From: Gnetum montanum | Lineage: Eukaryota; Streptophyta; Gnetopsida; Gnetales; Gnetaceae | Assembly (NCBI GenBank): GCA_015680685.1 | Contig: MNCI01011145.1 | Coordinates: 498,169-562,168, forward strand | DNA: 64,000 bases | Direction of reading: 5' to 3' | Shown here: positions 33,792 through 43,103 of the stretch, in pieces | Numbering within the stretch: position 1 is the stretch's first letter | Layout: each line of letters begins with the position of its first letter | Program-made: the position numbers and the translations under genes | Notes under the pieces: model-generated | The model's input: the letters and a program-made list of their open reading frames with translations, nothing else | Database searches by the model: none | What the model was told of the DNA's origin: nothing

Positions 33792-36581
33792 TCATGTAGT
33801 TCCTGGTGGCAGTGGCTTCTCCATGGGTGCTTTCCCTTTGTCACATGCTCCAAGCTTTGATGGTTGACAACACTGAAGAATGGTCTGGAGCTTCTCCTCT
33901 TCGGTCCAAGGATCTTGTGCTGTCTATGATAATATTTTGATGTTTGAAGGAATCGACACCTCCCACGGATAGGGTAGTTGCGGGAACATCTGATTAGCTT
34001 TGACATACCATGCTATGAACACCCATCATTCCTCTTCATAGGCTCTAGCTTTGTCTTTGTATTCATGAAGCTCTGTTAGCCATTGAGCCAAGTCAGCTGC
34101 AACATCTTTCTATCCCTAGTAGCTTTCTTTTACCACTGCAAGTTCAGAATTTGTGACATCTAGTTTCTCAGCCAGCTTCTTACGCTCTACAAATTCTACT
34201 TCATATTTGATATGGGTGGAAGCTACCTGCTTCTCAAGCTCTGACTTAGGGCATCCTGCTATTAACATGGCCAGGTTGGCATATCTAAGGTTTGCCAACT
34301 CCATGTATTTTGTCAAGTCTTGGATCTGCAGGTCTCGGTTCTTAACTTCCGCTTGGGGGGCGAAGGCGTAAGTGTCCAATATGGCCCTCCAATCAATGTG
34401 TCGAGCACTGATGTTGTTGATTTGAGCCTTGGCCATATGGATATCCTTCTCCAATATTTTTTTGTACATCCCCACCTGATCACAGAAATGCTTCTTTAGC
34501 TTCTCATGTCATTTAGCCTCATTCTGCCATGCGCTTATCTCGATGGCTAATTTTTGGTGAATAGCATGTACCTCCTCCATTGAGAGGGTTTGATTTTCTT
34601 TGGCTAAACATCTTACATCTTGGTTGACCTGAATGAACTGTTCTCATAACTGATGAAAGTGTTCATCAAGAACATTCTTTTGTTTCTCCACAAAAGTCAA
34701 CTGAAGGTTATCTGCAACCAACTACTTATTCTCTTCTTCTAAGGCCTTGAGTGCCTTAAGATGCACATGAGTTTGCACTTGTGCTATGGAGGCATCCCAA
34801 GTGGCTATCTCCTTTTCTTCTACCACCTTCTTATTTTCTATGATTAGCTTTGTTAATTGCTCAATTATGAAATTTTCCAGCTGGTCTATGGGAACAAATT
34901 GTAGAGGATCTCGTTGTGTTTCTTGTAAGACTAAGAGCTGCTTTTGTAGTTTCTACACTTCAGCTTCAACATGCTCGACCCTTACTTTGGATATGACCAT
35001 CTTTCCCTTTGTGGAAATGAAGTATGATTGAACTGTTGTTACATCTTGGGGGATGTCAAATAAGGATGTCAGAACTTGTCCTGTTTGTACCAATTGATCT
35101 AGCGCATCCTCATGTTCCGTAGGATTCATTAAGGTTCCAGCAAGAGTTTGAGCATCCCATGCTTCTAAAAGATCTGCTAGTGGCACAATAGGTACGTTAA
35201 AGGATTCTTTGATATGGTTAGAGACCACTTCAACATCTCCAGCAGCATCCTAGTATTGCATAACCATCATAGTGGTCTGTTCACTAGTATCTAACTACAC
35301 TTGAAAAGATGCCGCATTTCCTAAGATCTGTTGTGACCATCTACTTTCCCCTCCTCCTATTTGAATTGATAATTCACCCCTTGTGTGATCTAATAAAATA
35401 GTAGGCTGGTTGGCATCATCGATGACATGTTAGAGGTTTGCAGCATCATGACTTTCCCAACTAACCATCTCAATGATGGCCCTAAGATGGCTCATCGACG
35501 GTCTGTAGTATTGCGGTGACGGTGACTGATCTTGACCTATGTTGGGTCTTGCTTCATGTTGTTGGCTGGGACCTATGACTGGAGGTTGGCTAGGTCTTGC
35601 AAGTTGAGTTGTAGGTGGTCCAGTCATCTATTTTTCTTCTTCATTGGGTCTCAGATCTTCACCAGTGCTCTTTATTGGAGTTGGTGCCTTTAATAACTCA
35701 GCATAAGAAGCATTCTAGGCCTTTTAGAGGATGTCATTTGTGTATCCCCAAATACCAGCCTGTCGGCAAAGTTTTCTGATAAGGCAAGGAAAAGGCAGTG
35801 CCATCTTCACTAACTTTTGTTCTTCAAATTGCCTTAGGATCTCCATCAAATATAGATGGGGAAGGTTAGAATTAACCTTTCTCATCAACACTGCACATTC
35901 CCTTGCTACATACATAGATATTCTTTTCAAACCTTTTGTTGGAAAGAGGTGATAGCTTCCAATTTTGAAATAAACTCGCTCCTCCATTGTCAATTCTCCA
36001 AAAGTTTTATCTCTTCCATAAGTCTTCTCTAATCAATCCTTTTGCACATCAGGGTCCAATCGGGTAGATAACCAAGCAACATGGGGGCCTGAATTCAAAA
36101 GGTTTAACATTTCCAAAATTATCTACACAAAAAAGTCTACTGTCACACCACAAATGTTAACTGTGGTTCCTTGCTCCTTATTATGCCAGAACTAGTACGT
36201 TTCACCTAAGTACTAGGCACCGCATTTAGAGAGGACAGGCCATAAGGGAGACCCCTTAAGGTGATCCCTAATAGCCTCAAGAGTGAACTCTACAAAATAT
36301 TTGAATTTTAGCTCCACAATCACAGCATTGAATATGAACTTCTCATGGATAGCCTGAACACACTCTGGGGGCAATATGAGTTGTTGTCCCGGTTCAGGTG
36401 CAGCAACAGCTCCTCTTTCTACCTGCCTAGACCGTCTAGTAGGAGGTTCTTCTTGATGAATGCTAAATGATTACACCTCCTATTCTACATGTTATCTAGC
36501 AGGGACCTATCTTCCACCTCTCTGAGGTTGTTTCTCTCCACCTTGAACAGGACCCTCTTGCTATGCACGTTTCGGGGCCAT
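33792..36581 (-). pseudogene. Accessory ORF of element C (930 codons, coiled-coil, plant transposon protein-like)
   Basis: One reading frame of exactly 930 codons starts MAPKRA and ends PLPPGTT before TGA. I read it through in a single frame with about 23 in-frame stops and no frameshift. Residues 1-60 are basic and Gln-rich. Residues 75-290 include KFKYFVEFTLEAIRDHL, TVNICGVTVDFF, FKIGSYHLFP and LPFPCLIRKLCRQAGIWG, the last closely like the conserved end of the plant putative transposon protein domain (recalled as PF20167, unverified). A Pro/Gln-rich linker follows. The C-terminal half (from about residue 500) is a long Glu/Lys/Leu-rich coiled coil (KKVVEEKEIA, MELANLRYANLAML). No membrane segment is evident. 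The function is unknown. Element D carries a homologue at the same position. Confidence 0.75.
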
Positions 36582-36610
36582 CTGCAATCACACGGGCCAA
36601 ATGTTAGTAA
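36582..36610 (-). promoter_or_regulatory. Splice-acceptor-like site with branch point, directly before the accessory ATG
   Basis: Minus strand TTACTAAC (36,603-36,610) is an ideal branch-point sequence. About 20 bases downstream comes GTGATTGCAG and then ATGGCC. In B the equivalent position reads TGTGTGTGCAG then ATGGC. This suggests that the accessory ORF is expressed from a spliced mRNA. Confidence 0.5.
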
Positions 36611-37059
36611 GGTTGTTTTAAAATTCAATTTATACCTTACTACATGCCTTTAATTAAATATCTTATGTTATCATGTGATCTTGCCCAAAAATAATAATAA
36701 TGGATCCTATGACTTAGGTGGATTTCATTTTAATCTCCCGATGTACCTAAGGTCATATGATTTTTGGCATAATTTTTCTAAGTGTTAGTGTTAATTATCC
36801 TAATTGATGTCCTTTGGGTGATGATAAATTTTAAAAAATTTAGGCACTTTTTGGCAAGTGTCTCTCCCTCATGACAAAATTGAACATTCCGAGTTCAAGC
36901 AGGTTCAAATGGAATTAAAATCAGAGCACCAGTGAGCAAGATATGAGTGAAAAAGCGAGGGTAACGAAATTGTAAGTCGCAGAGAAAAATTTCAAAAACT
37001 CCCTCCACGTAAATGGCAAAATGATGCTAAGTGTTGCGGTGGGGGTGTCCTACTTATGG

Positions 37060-37145
37060 GGAAATAGGATGTGATATCATGTACAGTACATCGTGTACGT
37101 GATATCAAATGGGACACGATATCACGTACGTGATATCTCGTCCCC
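37060..37145 (-). promoter_or_regulatory. Internal GATATC palindrome cluster upstream of the accessory ORF
   Basis: Four GTGATATCA/ACGTGATATC modules with TGTACAGTACA and ACGTACGT centres, the same type as in the LTR U3. A CATAAGTAGG sequence follows in the downstream (minus) direction where the LTR has its TATA box. It could be a second promoter or an LTR-derived relic. Confidence 0.5.
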
Positions 37146-38553
37146 AATGATGTGAGACACATGAAAAATACGAAATTTTTAATTATTTTCTTGAAATTAA
37201 TGGTGTAAATTGAGGAAATGGGCAAGTATTAAGATATCCTAGGGTAATTTCATTGATTCAATAGGCACTCTTAATAATAATGATGTGAACTGTAGCAATA
37301 AAAATTTGGCAGTTACGAAAAAAGGAAATGTAATGGTACATTGGAATGTTTAAATGATAGAGGGATAATAATAGGGAAAGAAAAATATAAAAAATTAAGC
37401 TAAGGGTAAGAAATTTTATGTTTGAACTAGAGAATTAGTGAAGATTACAAAAAATTACACAAGTGGGTCCTCCCCAAAGCAAGTTTCAACCTATTATGCC
37501 CTTGTGTAACCACACTTAAAGTGTCCGTGGGCACTAGAAGGGTTAAATGTAATCTGCACCAGCTCCACAAAACACACACATGTAAATATCACTGAAATGA
37601 GATGAAAATTCTATGCTACACGGGACACGAGCTACAATTACACGAACAGTGAGATGAGACGAAGTGTAGAAAGGGATCGTAGAGATTGGGACATCAGGTA
37701 ATTGACCCAGGCACAATGAATCCTGCATGTAAAGCATGATTAATGTGTCATTAACCCATAGTTCCAAGATGAAGACCAAGTCCATCCTTCAATCAATGGC
37801 ATTGCATCATTTCATCCAATGGTGAACAACTATGAGAGTACCATAACAACAAGGCGTACGATCACTTGGCGTTTTATGCAAGGGAGGTGTGATTTTTGTT
37901 TTGTGGCACTTTGTTTTTCTTTTCTCTTTCTTCTTTCTTTTCACTTTACTAAATCCAAAGAAGCCGCTGACCTTCAAGCATGGGTGCATGTCTTTCTAGT
38001 GGGACCTCCTAGAATAGCATTTTATTTTTGAGTGCTCGTTTGATTACTCTTACTCCCATTTTTATTAGATCTACAAGGATCTTAGTACAACCACATTGCA
38101 TGATAACTCCCACAGATGTCACCAAAGAGAATCCACAAGTCCCCTTGATGTCACACCCTAATCATTCCCTCTTGGTCCATCCTTCTTCATTCTGGATACA
38201 ATGAACACAAAATTAATTTTAAGTTTTTAAAAATGTCAAGAATATAGCTATACCCTTGAATAGAACCTCTTACTTATAGAGTGGATGAGTGGGTGTAATG
38301 GGCTCACTATTCCAAATAATTGATCACTCATGACTTAATAACATAGAACACACCTCAACCAATGATCCACATGAGTGTTTTATTTATAGATGAGATTACT
38401 TACAAAAACGTAAAAAGACAAAAACACAAAAAAGATAAAAAAGGAAAAAGATAAACAAAAAAGTTGAAAAATGAAAAACTGGAAAAAAAAGAGTTGTAAA
38501 ATCAAAGAAAATGAAAAATATTTTTTAATCCTTCTTGTTATTGAAATGGGGGG
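37146..38553 (-). other. Noncoding stretch of element C between gag and the accessory region
   Basis: Collinear in patches with the 3' noncoding parts of A and B: the conserved block (37,460-37,536), a CCCCTTGATGTCACACCC segment (38,140) and an A-rich tract (38,400-38,520). No protease is present. Short ORFs here look like chance. Confidence 0.55.
37460..37536 (-). other. Conserved noncoding block, copy in C
   Basis: Plus-strand GTGGGTCCTCCCCAAAGCA, TATTATGCCC, AAGTGTCCGTGGGCAC, matching A, B and D. Confidence 0.65.
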
Positions 38554-39130
38554 TTATCCCCCATAACCAATCAGTTGAGTATGGCAAGGATTAATAAATG
38601 AAAGATAAGGATCCTTGCATGTTGGAAATATTGAAACCAGTCTATACTTATCCCCTCGGGGTTCACACACTTGATTGTAATAAGCATAGTGGGGCACTTC
38701 ATACGATGTAGTTCCCAGATAACGAGTTAACCCACTATGATGTTGGCGACTGTTAGATGGTATGCAAGGATTAGGATGATGCCTCCCATGGTTGTGTTCA
38801 TTGGGCTGTATGGTTGTTGGAGTATTAGTTGGTGGCCCTAATGAAGTTACATGAGATGCTGAGTTCGAAGATAAGGGTGTACCATAGTGTGGGACTTGTG
38901 CTGGGTTGGAAGGTGCAGTGGCCTCAGAATTATGTTGTCCCTTCCTATGGCCATGTTTAAAGAAAGGACTCTTTTGATGTTGAGGAGGCTCTTCATTGCT
39001 ATTAGTAGCAGTAGCACAAGTGTTGTTCATGGGTTGTTACTATGGCACAAACACCTTAGGAATAGTTGGTGGCATTGTGGAAGGAGGGAAAGAATAAGAA
39101 TGTTGAAAGTTAGGAGGAATATAAGGTGCA
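38554..39130 (-). pseudogene. gag: gag C-terminal tail of element C
   Basis: Pro/Asn/His-rich continuation of the C gag after the zinc knuckle (SNPAQVPHYGTPLSS, TPTTIQPNEHNHG), open for 158 codons, ending LIGYGG. The frame joins the other half at 46,563 when element B and one copy of GTGCA are removed. In A and B the corresponding tail leads into protease. Here it ends without one. Confidence 0.65.
39126..39130. repeat. Target-site duplication GTGCA, left copy (element B)
   Basis: GTGCA precedes TGATGAG of B and recurs at 46,558-46,562. Confidence 0.85.
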
Positions 39131-40187
39131 TGATGAGTGGCAAGGTACCCCTACACTCAACCATACGAATATGAGTGTGCACACGTGATCCAGTCGAACT
39201 CCGCAGACTAAATGCCTTAACACCACAAGAAACAGTTGGGGTTAATCATTCGTTGTCTTCCCAGGCTTTCTTGTAAGTGTCACGGTGTATGGTTAAGCAA
39301 GTCTGAGGTATGTGATTTTTTTGGTATTTTCAGTTTTATCGCCTAAGCTATGGGAGGAAGGGTTGAGAAACTAACTAACTCTAACTAATGTCCTAAGTCT
39401 AAATTAACTAGCGTCAGCATCCGTTCCCACTTACCAGATACACCCTGAACTATGCAATTGTGGCTTACCAAACGCTAATCGTTACTGGGATCACCACACG
39501 TAACGCAAGTGCTTAAAGTGGTCGTACTGAGGCACCTATTTAGCTTAAGTGTGATAAGCAGCCGATTCCTTAGCCAGACATACACACCCGTGGGTGCTCG
39601 TAACTAAGTCGTACTTATCACACGTTCTAGCCTAGTGATGAGTAGCCGATTCCTTAACTAGTCGTACACATTGGACTACCACTGGGATTACCAAGCGCAG
39701 ATCCTGGAATACGCTACTGGGTTACCAAGCAGCCAATGCTCATAGTTAAGTCGTACTCACTCTTTGTGACAAGCAGCTGATTCCTTGATTAGCCGTACAC
39801 ATCCGTAGATGCTCGTAATCAAGTCGTACTTGTACGCACTAGGAAAGCAGTAAATAAATAACAATAAATAAAACCACGTGCTGCAAGGTTTATTCAATCA
39901 AGTTCATCTTTATTTTCATACACAAGTTGGGTTCAGGTTACAAGCTACTCGAATAAAGAGTCGTTCACTCTAGGACTCCTACTACAGGCACATGGGAAAA
40001 ATTCTAACTCTGGAGTGATCAATCTACCAGAGCTTCACTACTTCTAGCCAGGATTAGGAAATAAGGGAGTGCCACCTCTTATTTATAGATATGGTGGCAG
40101 ATCACGATATCGCGTACGCGATATTGCAGGAAAAGACACGATATCGCGTACGCGATATGACAGCACAGTGCATGTCGCGTCTCATCA
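39131..40187 (-). repeat. 3' LTR of element B
   Basis: 1057 bp, TGATGAG...CTCATCA. It contains three copies of the CAGCCGATTCCTT...GTCGTACT module (39,558-39,835) in the part transcribed downstream of the TATA box, TATA at 40,080-40,087 (minus), and two full GATATCGCGTACGCGATAT palindromes at 40,108-40,160. It is about 60 bp longer than its partner because of the palindromes. Confidence 0.9.
40080..40187 (-). promoter_or_regulatory. U3 core of element B (3' LTR): TATA box and two perfect palindromes
   Basis: CGATATCGCGTACGCGATAT occurs twice (near 40,108 and 40,140), each able to pair with itself over ten bases, just upstream of the minus-strand TATAAATA. Confidence 0.65.
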
Positions 40188-40202
40188 TACCCCCATGACT
40201 AA
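40188..40202 (-). other. Polypurine tract of element B
   Basis: Minus strand TTAGTCATGGGGGTA adjacent to the LTR. Confidence 0.75.
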
Positions 40203-40325
40203 ATGAAAACTCGTCCTCGAGTTCCTTACAATAATATTAGGTAGGTATGGGATTATTAGGGGAAATGGAACTAATGGGATGACATGTGAATAGGTCTTTA
40301 TTACAAGACTTGACAAAACTGGTAT

Positions 40326-40709
40326 TCATGACAACAAGGGTGAACACCTTATTACAATGACATCAGGCCACATTTGGCAACTGAGAGAAAAGAAAAAAGA
40401 GAATAGAAGAGAAGAAGAGAGAAGAGTCTTGTTGCTGCCAACGCCTAGATTGCGTCTTTTGTTGTCCATCTGTAAGCGCATTATCAATTCTGCTCCTTGC
40501 ATAGCTGCTTCAGTGCTGCTCCATTTCAAGTGTTTGCTCCAGATCCATTCCGTTGTTGTATGATTGCCATCTGCACACACAACACAATCATATTTTAGCA
40601 AGGGTAATTGAATCATTAGGTAAAGCATACCTTGCTTCGGTTGAGGTTCCTTGGCTAGGTTGTGGTATGGCTGATATGGATCCAGGAAAATGTATATGAT
40701 GACTATCAA
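40326..40709 (-). CDS. Short accessory reading frame of element B (uncharacterised)
   Basis: An open frame of 127 codons at the position where C and D carry the long accessory ORF. Blocks YQPYHNLA, VVCADGNHTTTEWIW and EAAMQGAELIMRLQMDNK are shared with A, where indels break them. A TGTGTGTGCAG acceptor-like site (AG at 40,571-40,572) lies inside the frame, followed by ATGGC, so the true coding part, if any, may begin there. I see no similarity to the long accessory ORF beyond position, and no known domain. It may be just the remnant of a replaced region. Confidence 0.3.
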   Translation of the reverse strand: MIVIIYIFLDPYQPYHNLAKEPQPKQGMLYLMIQLPLLKYDCVVCADGNHTTTEWIWSKHLKWSSTEAAMQGAELIMRLQMDNKRRNLGVGSNKTLLSSSLLFSFFFSLSCQMWPDVIVIRCSPLLS

Positions 40710-40969
40710 AGGTGTAGGGGTTAAGAAGAAAAATGAAAAAATTTGGGGCTTAGGAGAAAAATTGAAAAAAGTAGGCTCGTACCCCCATGACTAATCGCAA
40801 ACCTCCGGTAGCATTAGAATGGAGAAAGAAAAGGAGTAAGAAAGATAGGTAAAAGGAAAGGACAACTATGGCATCGGTGAAGGGGATGTCATGATGGAAA
40901 TGAACAAAAATATTAATTAATTAAAAAAATGTAAAGGAAAAGAAGTTAACTAATGTTCCAAATAGGAAT

Positions 40970-41050
40970 GTCAGTGGGTCCTCCCCAAAGCAGGCTCATG
41001 CCCTTAATGCCCTAAAAATCCCACATTCAAAGAGTCCGTAGGCACTAGGA
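40970..41050 (-). other. Conserved noncoding block, copy in B
   Basis: Plus-strand GTGGGTCCTCCCCAAAGCAG, CTCATGCCCTTAATGCCCT, AAGAGTCCGTAGGCAC. Best-preserved copy of the four. Confidence 0.65.
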
Positions 41051-41960
41051 ATGTCCTTTGGAACAAGAGTTAAAGTCTTAACCATAAGAATTTACCAAAA
41101 AGAAAACAATGCATCAACCAAAATATATACTAATGATACAACCGGCAATGAGGTGAACAATGGAAAGAAGGATGGGAAGAAGAGAAGTGGAATGGAATCC
41201 CAAGAACAAGGTGGTGTACAACCCCTTGTGTGTTTCATGATTAATGTGACTTGGCAAATATCATTCCAACTGAGGCCTCAAACCAACCACTTCCAATGAC
41301 TTCGCATCAATGCATTTGGTTAAATCATCCACGCGGATAACAAGGATGCATCTTCAAAGAGCCACTACCATTCTGACGAAACAACCGAGAGAATGGGAAG
41401 CGAGAAGGGCCTTAGTTAGAGGGAACACTTTGGTTCCATAACCAGTGCTTGCAGCCCAAATTTTATTTCATCTAAGGGGTGTGCTTTGAATCCTCACTTT
41501 GGTTTTTTTTTGTGTTTTCTGTTTTTATGCATGGGGACCACACCATGCAAAGACTTCTTTATTTTTATTATCTCAACTTCCGAAGAATGGGCAACATCGA
41601 AACAGTAAGAAAACTCAAGAAGAAAACAACCAAGCACCCAAGTGAATGACCAACACAAGAGCACCAAGTTCCCTTGAAGTCACACCCTTTGCAATCCTTG
41701 AGTCCTTCCTTAGTTTGAGAAATGCCCAGTTACCAGTTCATTGAAGTTCTTATTAGAAGGGAACTGTACATTTCCAAGCGAAGGGAAACTATAGACTTTG
41801 ATGGATGGATGGATGAAGTGATCTCATTGCCTGCCATATCAGAAGAAACATACCTTAGTATCAACATTGTGACTTAAAGGTAAAAACCAAACACTAGCAA
41901 TTAATGGAAAATGGTTCATCCTGTCAGTCTGAACACTTATTGGGTGATGAACTTACATGG
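41051..41960 (-). other. 3' noncoding region of element B
   Basis: Collinear with 16,800-17,700 of A (AACCACTTCCAATGAC, CCTTGAAGTCACACCC, GGATGGATGGATGAAGTG). No domain was recognised, and frames are not kept between copies, so it is probably noncoding. Confidence 0.55.
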
Positions 41961-41965
41961 TGGAT

Positions 41966-42125
41966 GACACACACACACACATACAAAATAGAAAAGTATA
42001 ACGATGGTGTAAAACAAAAACATTAAAAGTTAAAGAAAGTTGTAAAACAAAAATTAGAAAAGTTAAAGAAATTTGTAAAACAAAAATGTGTAAAAACAAA
42101 AACGTTGTAAAACAAAAATTGAAAA
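41966..42125 (-). repeat. CA microsatellite and A-rich tandem repeat after protease (element B)
   Basis: Counterpart of 17,705-17,885: a (CA)n run and imperfect units of AAAGTTAAAG / TTGTAAAACAAAAA. Length differs between A and B, as expected of a slipping repeat. Confidence 0.6.
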
Positions 42126-42146
42126 AGAACTGAGGGCCCCATATGG

Positions 42147-42840
42147 TTAGCATAGGTGGCCATCTCCCCCATGACTGAGTTGTAAGGGAGAGATCCGAAA
42201 TAGTGAGTGCCTATTTGAATTTCTAAGATGTGCCCAATTCCTCTCAATCAATGATCTTAGATTCAGGGGTGGGAGTTGGTGATGTTCATGTTCCAACGAA
42301 TCTATGCCACGGTTGTTGGCATGAGTTTCCTCANNNNNNNNNNNNNNNNNNNNNNNNNNNNNNNNNNNNNNNNNNNNNNNNNNNNNNNNNNNNNNNNNNN
42401 NNNNNNNNNNNNNNNNNNNNNNNNNNNNNNTGTATGTGATGCATGGAACTATCCTCTTCTCGATCTTTCCACATATGTTTATCTTGGAGATTTCCAAGGA
42501 AAGATCGCAGATCCTAAGGCATGCATCTACCGTGCTTAGCCATGCCCTTCCCATTATAATTGGGAAGTCCCCTTCATTGTTGTTAACATCGATCACTAGA
42601 AAATTCGCTGGGTAGGACCAACCACACACAGTGGTAATAACAGCCTCCACCAATCCTAAGGGAATGGTGATGGACTGGTCTACCAACTCTAGTTGAATAT
42701 TACTCTTCTTAAGTTGTGGCAGGTTCTAGGCGTGATACATTTTCCGTGAAATTAAGTTGACTCTGGAACTTGAGTCAAGAAGAGCTCGATGTGGTGCATT
42801 TCTAGCGATCTACAAATAAATAAAAGGACTCCTAGGGTTA
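42147..42840 (-). pseudogene. pro: Retropepsin-like protease of element B, C-terminally truncated pol
   Basis: Minus-strand frame: RALLDSSSRVNLISR with catalytic Asp near 42,775, then a stop in MYHA-NLPQL, then VDQSITIPLGLVEAVITTVCGWSY in blocks, FLVIDVNNNEGDF and PIIMGRAWLS (the IIGRPWL-type motif). A 97-base N gap (42,334-42,430) interrupts the tail. The frame ends HGGDGHLC at 42,147, as in A, before RT. The active site is D-S-S rather than D-S/T-G. It would mature Gag if active. Confidence 0.7.
42334..42430. other. Assembly gap (97 N)
   Basis: The collinear stretch in element A (18,088-18,242) is about 155 bases, so the N run probably understates the missing length or marks a repeat the assembler could not resolve. 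Confidence 0.9.
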
Positions 42841-43103
42841 GTTAGTTTCCTGGGAAGGTGGCCTACCTTGATCCAGTCAGTTACGGTATGTGTTAGCATA
42901 ACCATATGCGTTACACTCCTTTGGACTGAAGGGTGCTCTGAGGTGTTAGATGGTGTAGGCATGTACATGGCCTCAATTGCTTGTTGTTGCGAGAGTTTGT
43001 CTGGGCTTTTAGTTCTAAAAAAAGGTCTCTTCTTTGTATAGTTGTCACAAGAACTAGTACCCGGTTGGATATTTACAACTCTCGCAGCGTGACATTGCTA
43101 CGG

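Noticed and set aside
38887-39174. Plus-strand ORF crossing the left border of element B
   Set aside because: It spans a transposon junction and is antisense to gag of C, so it is a shadow.
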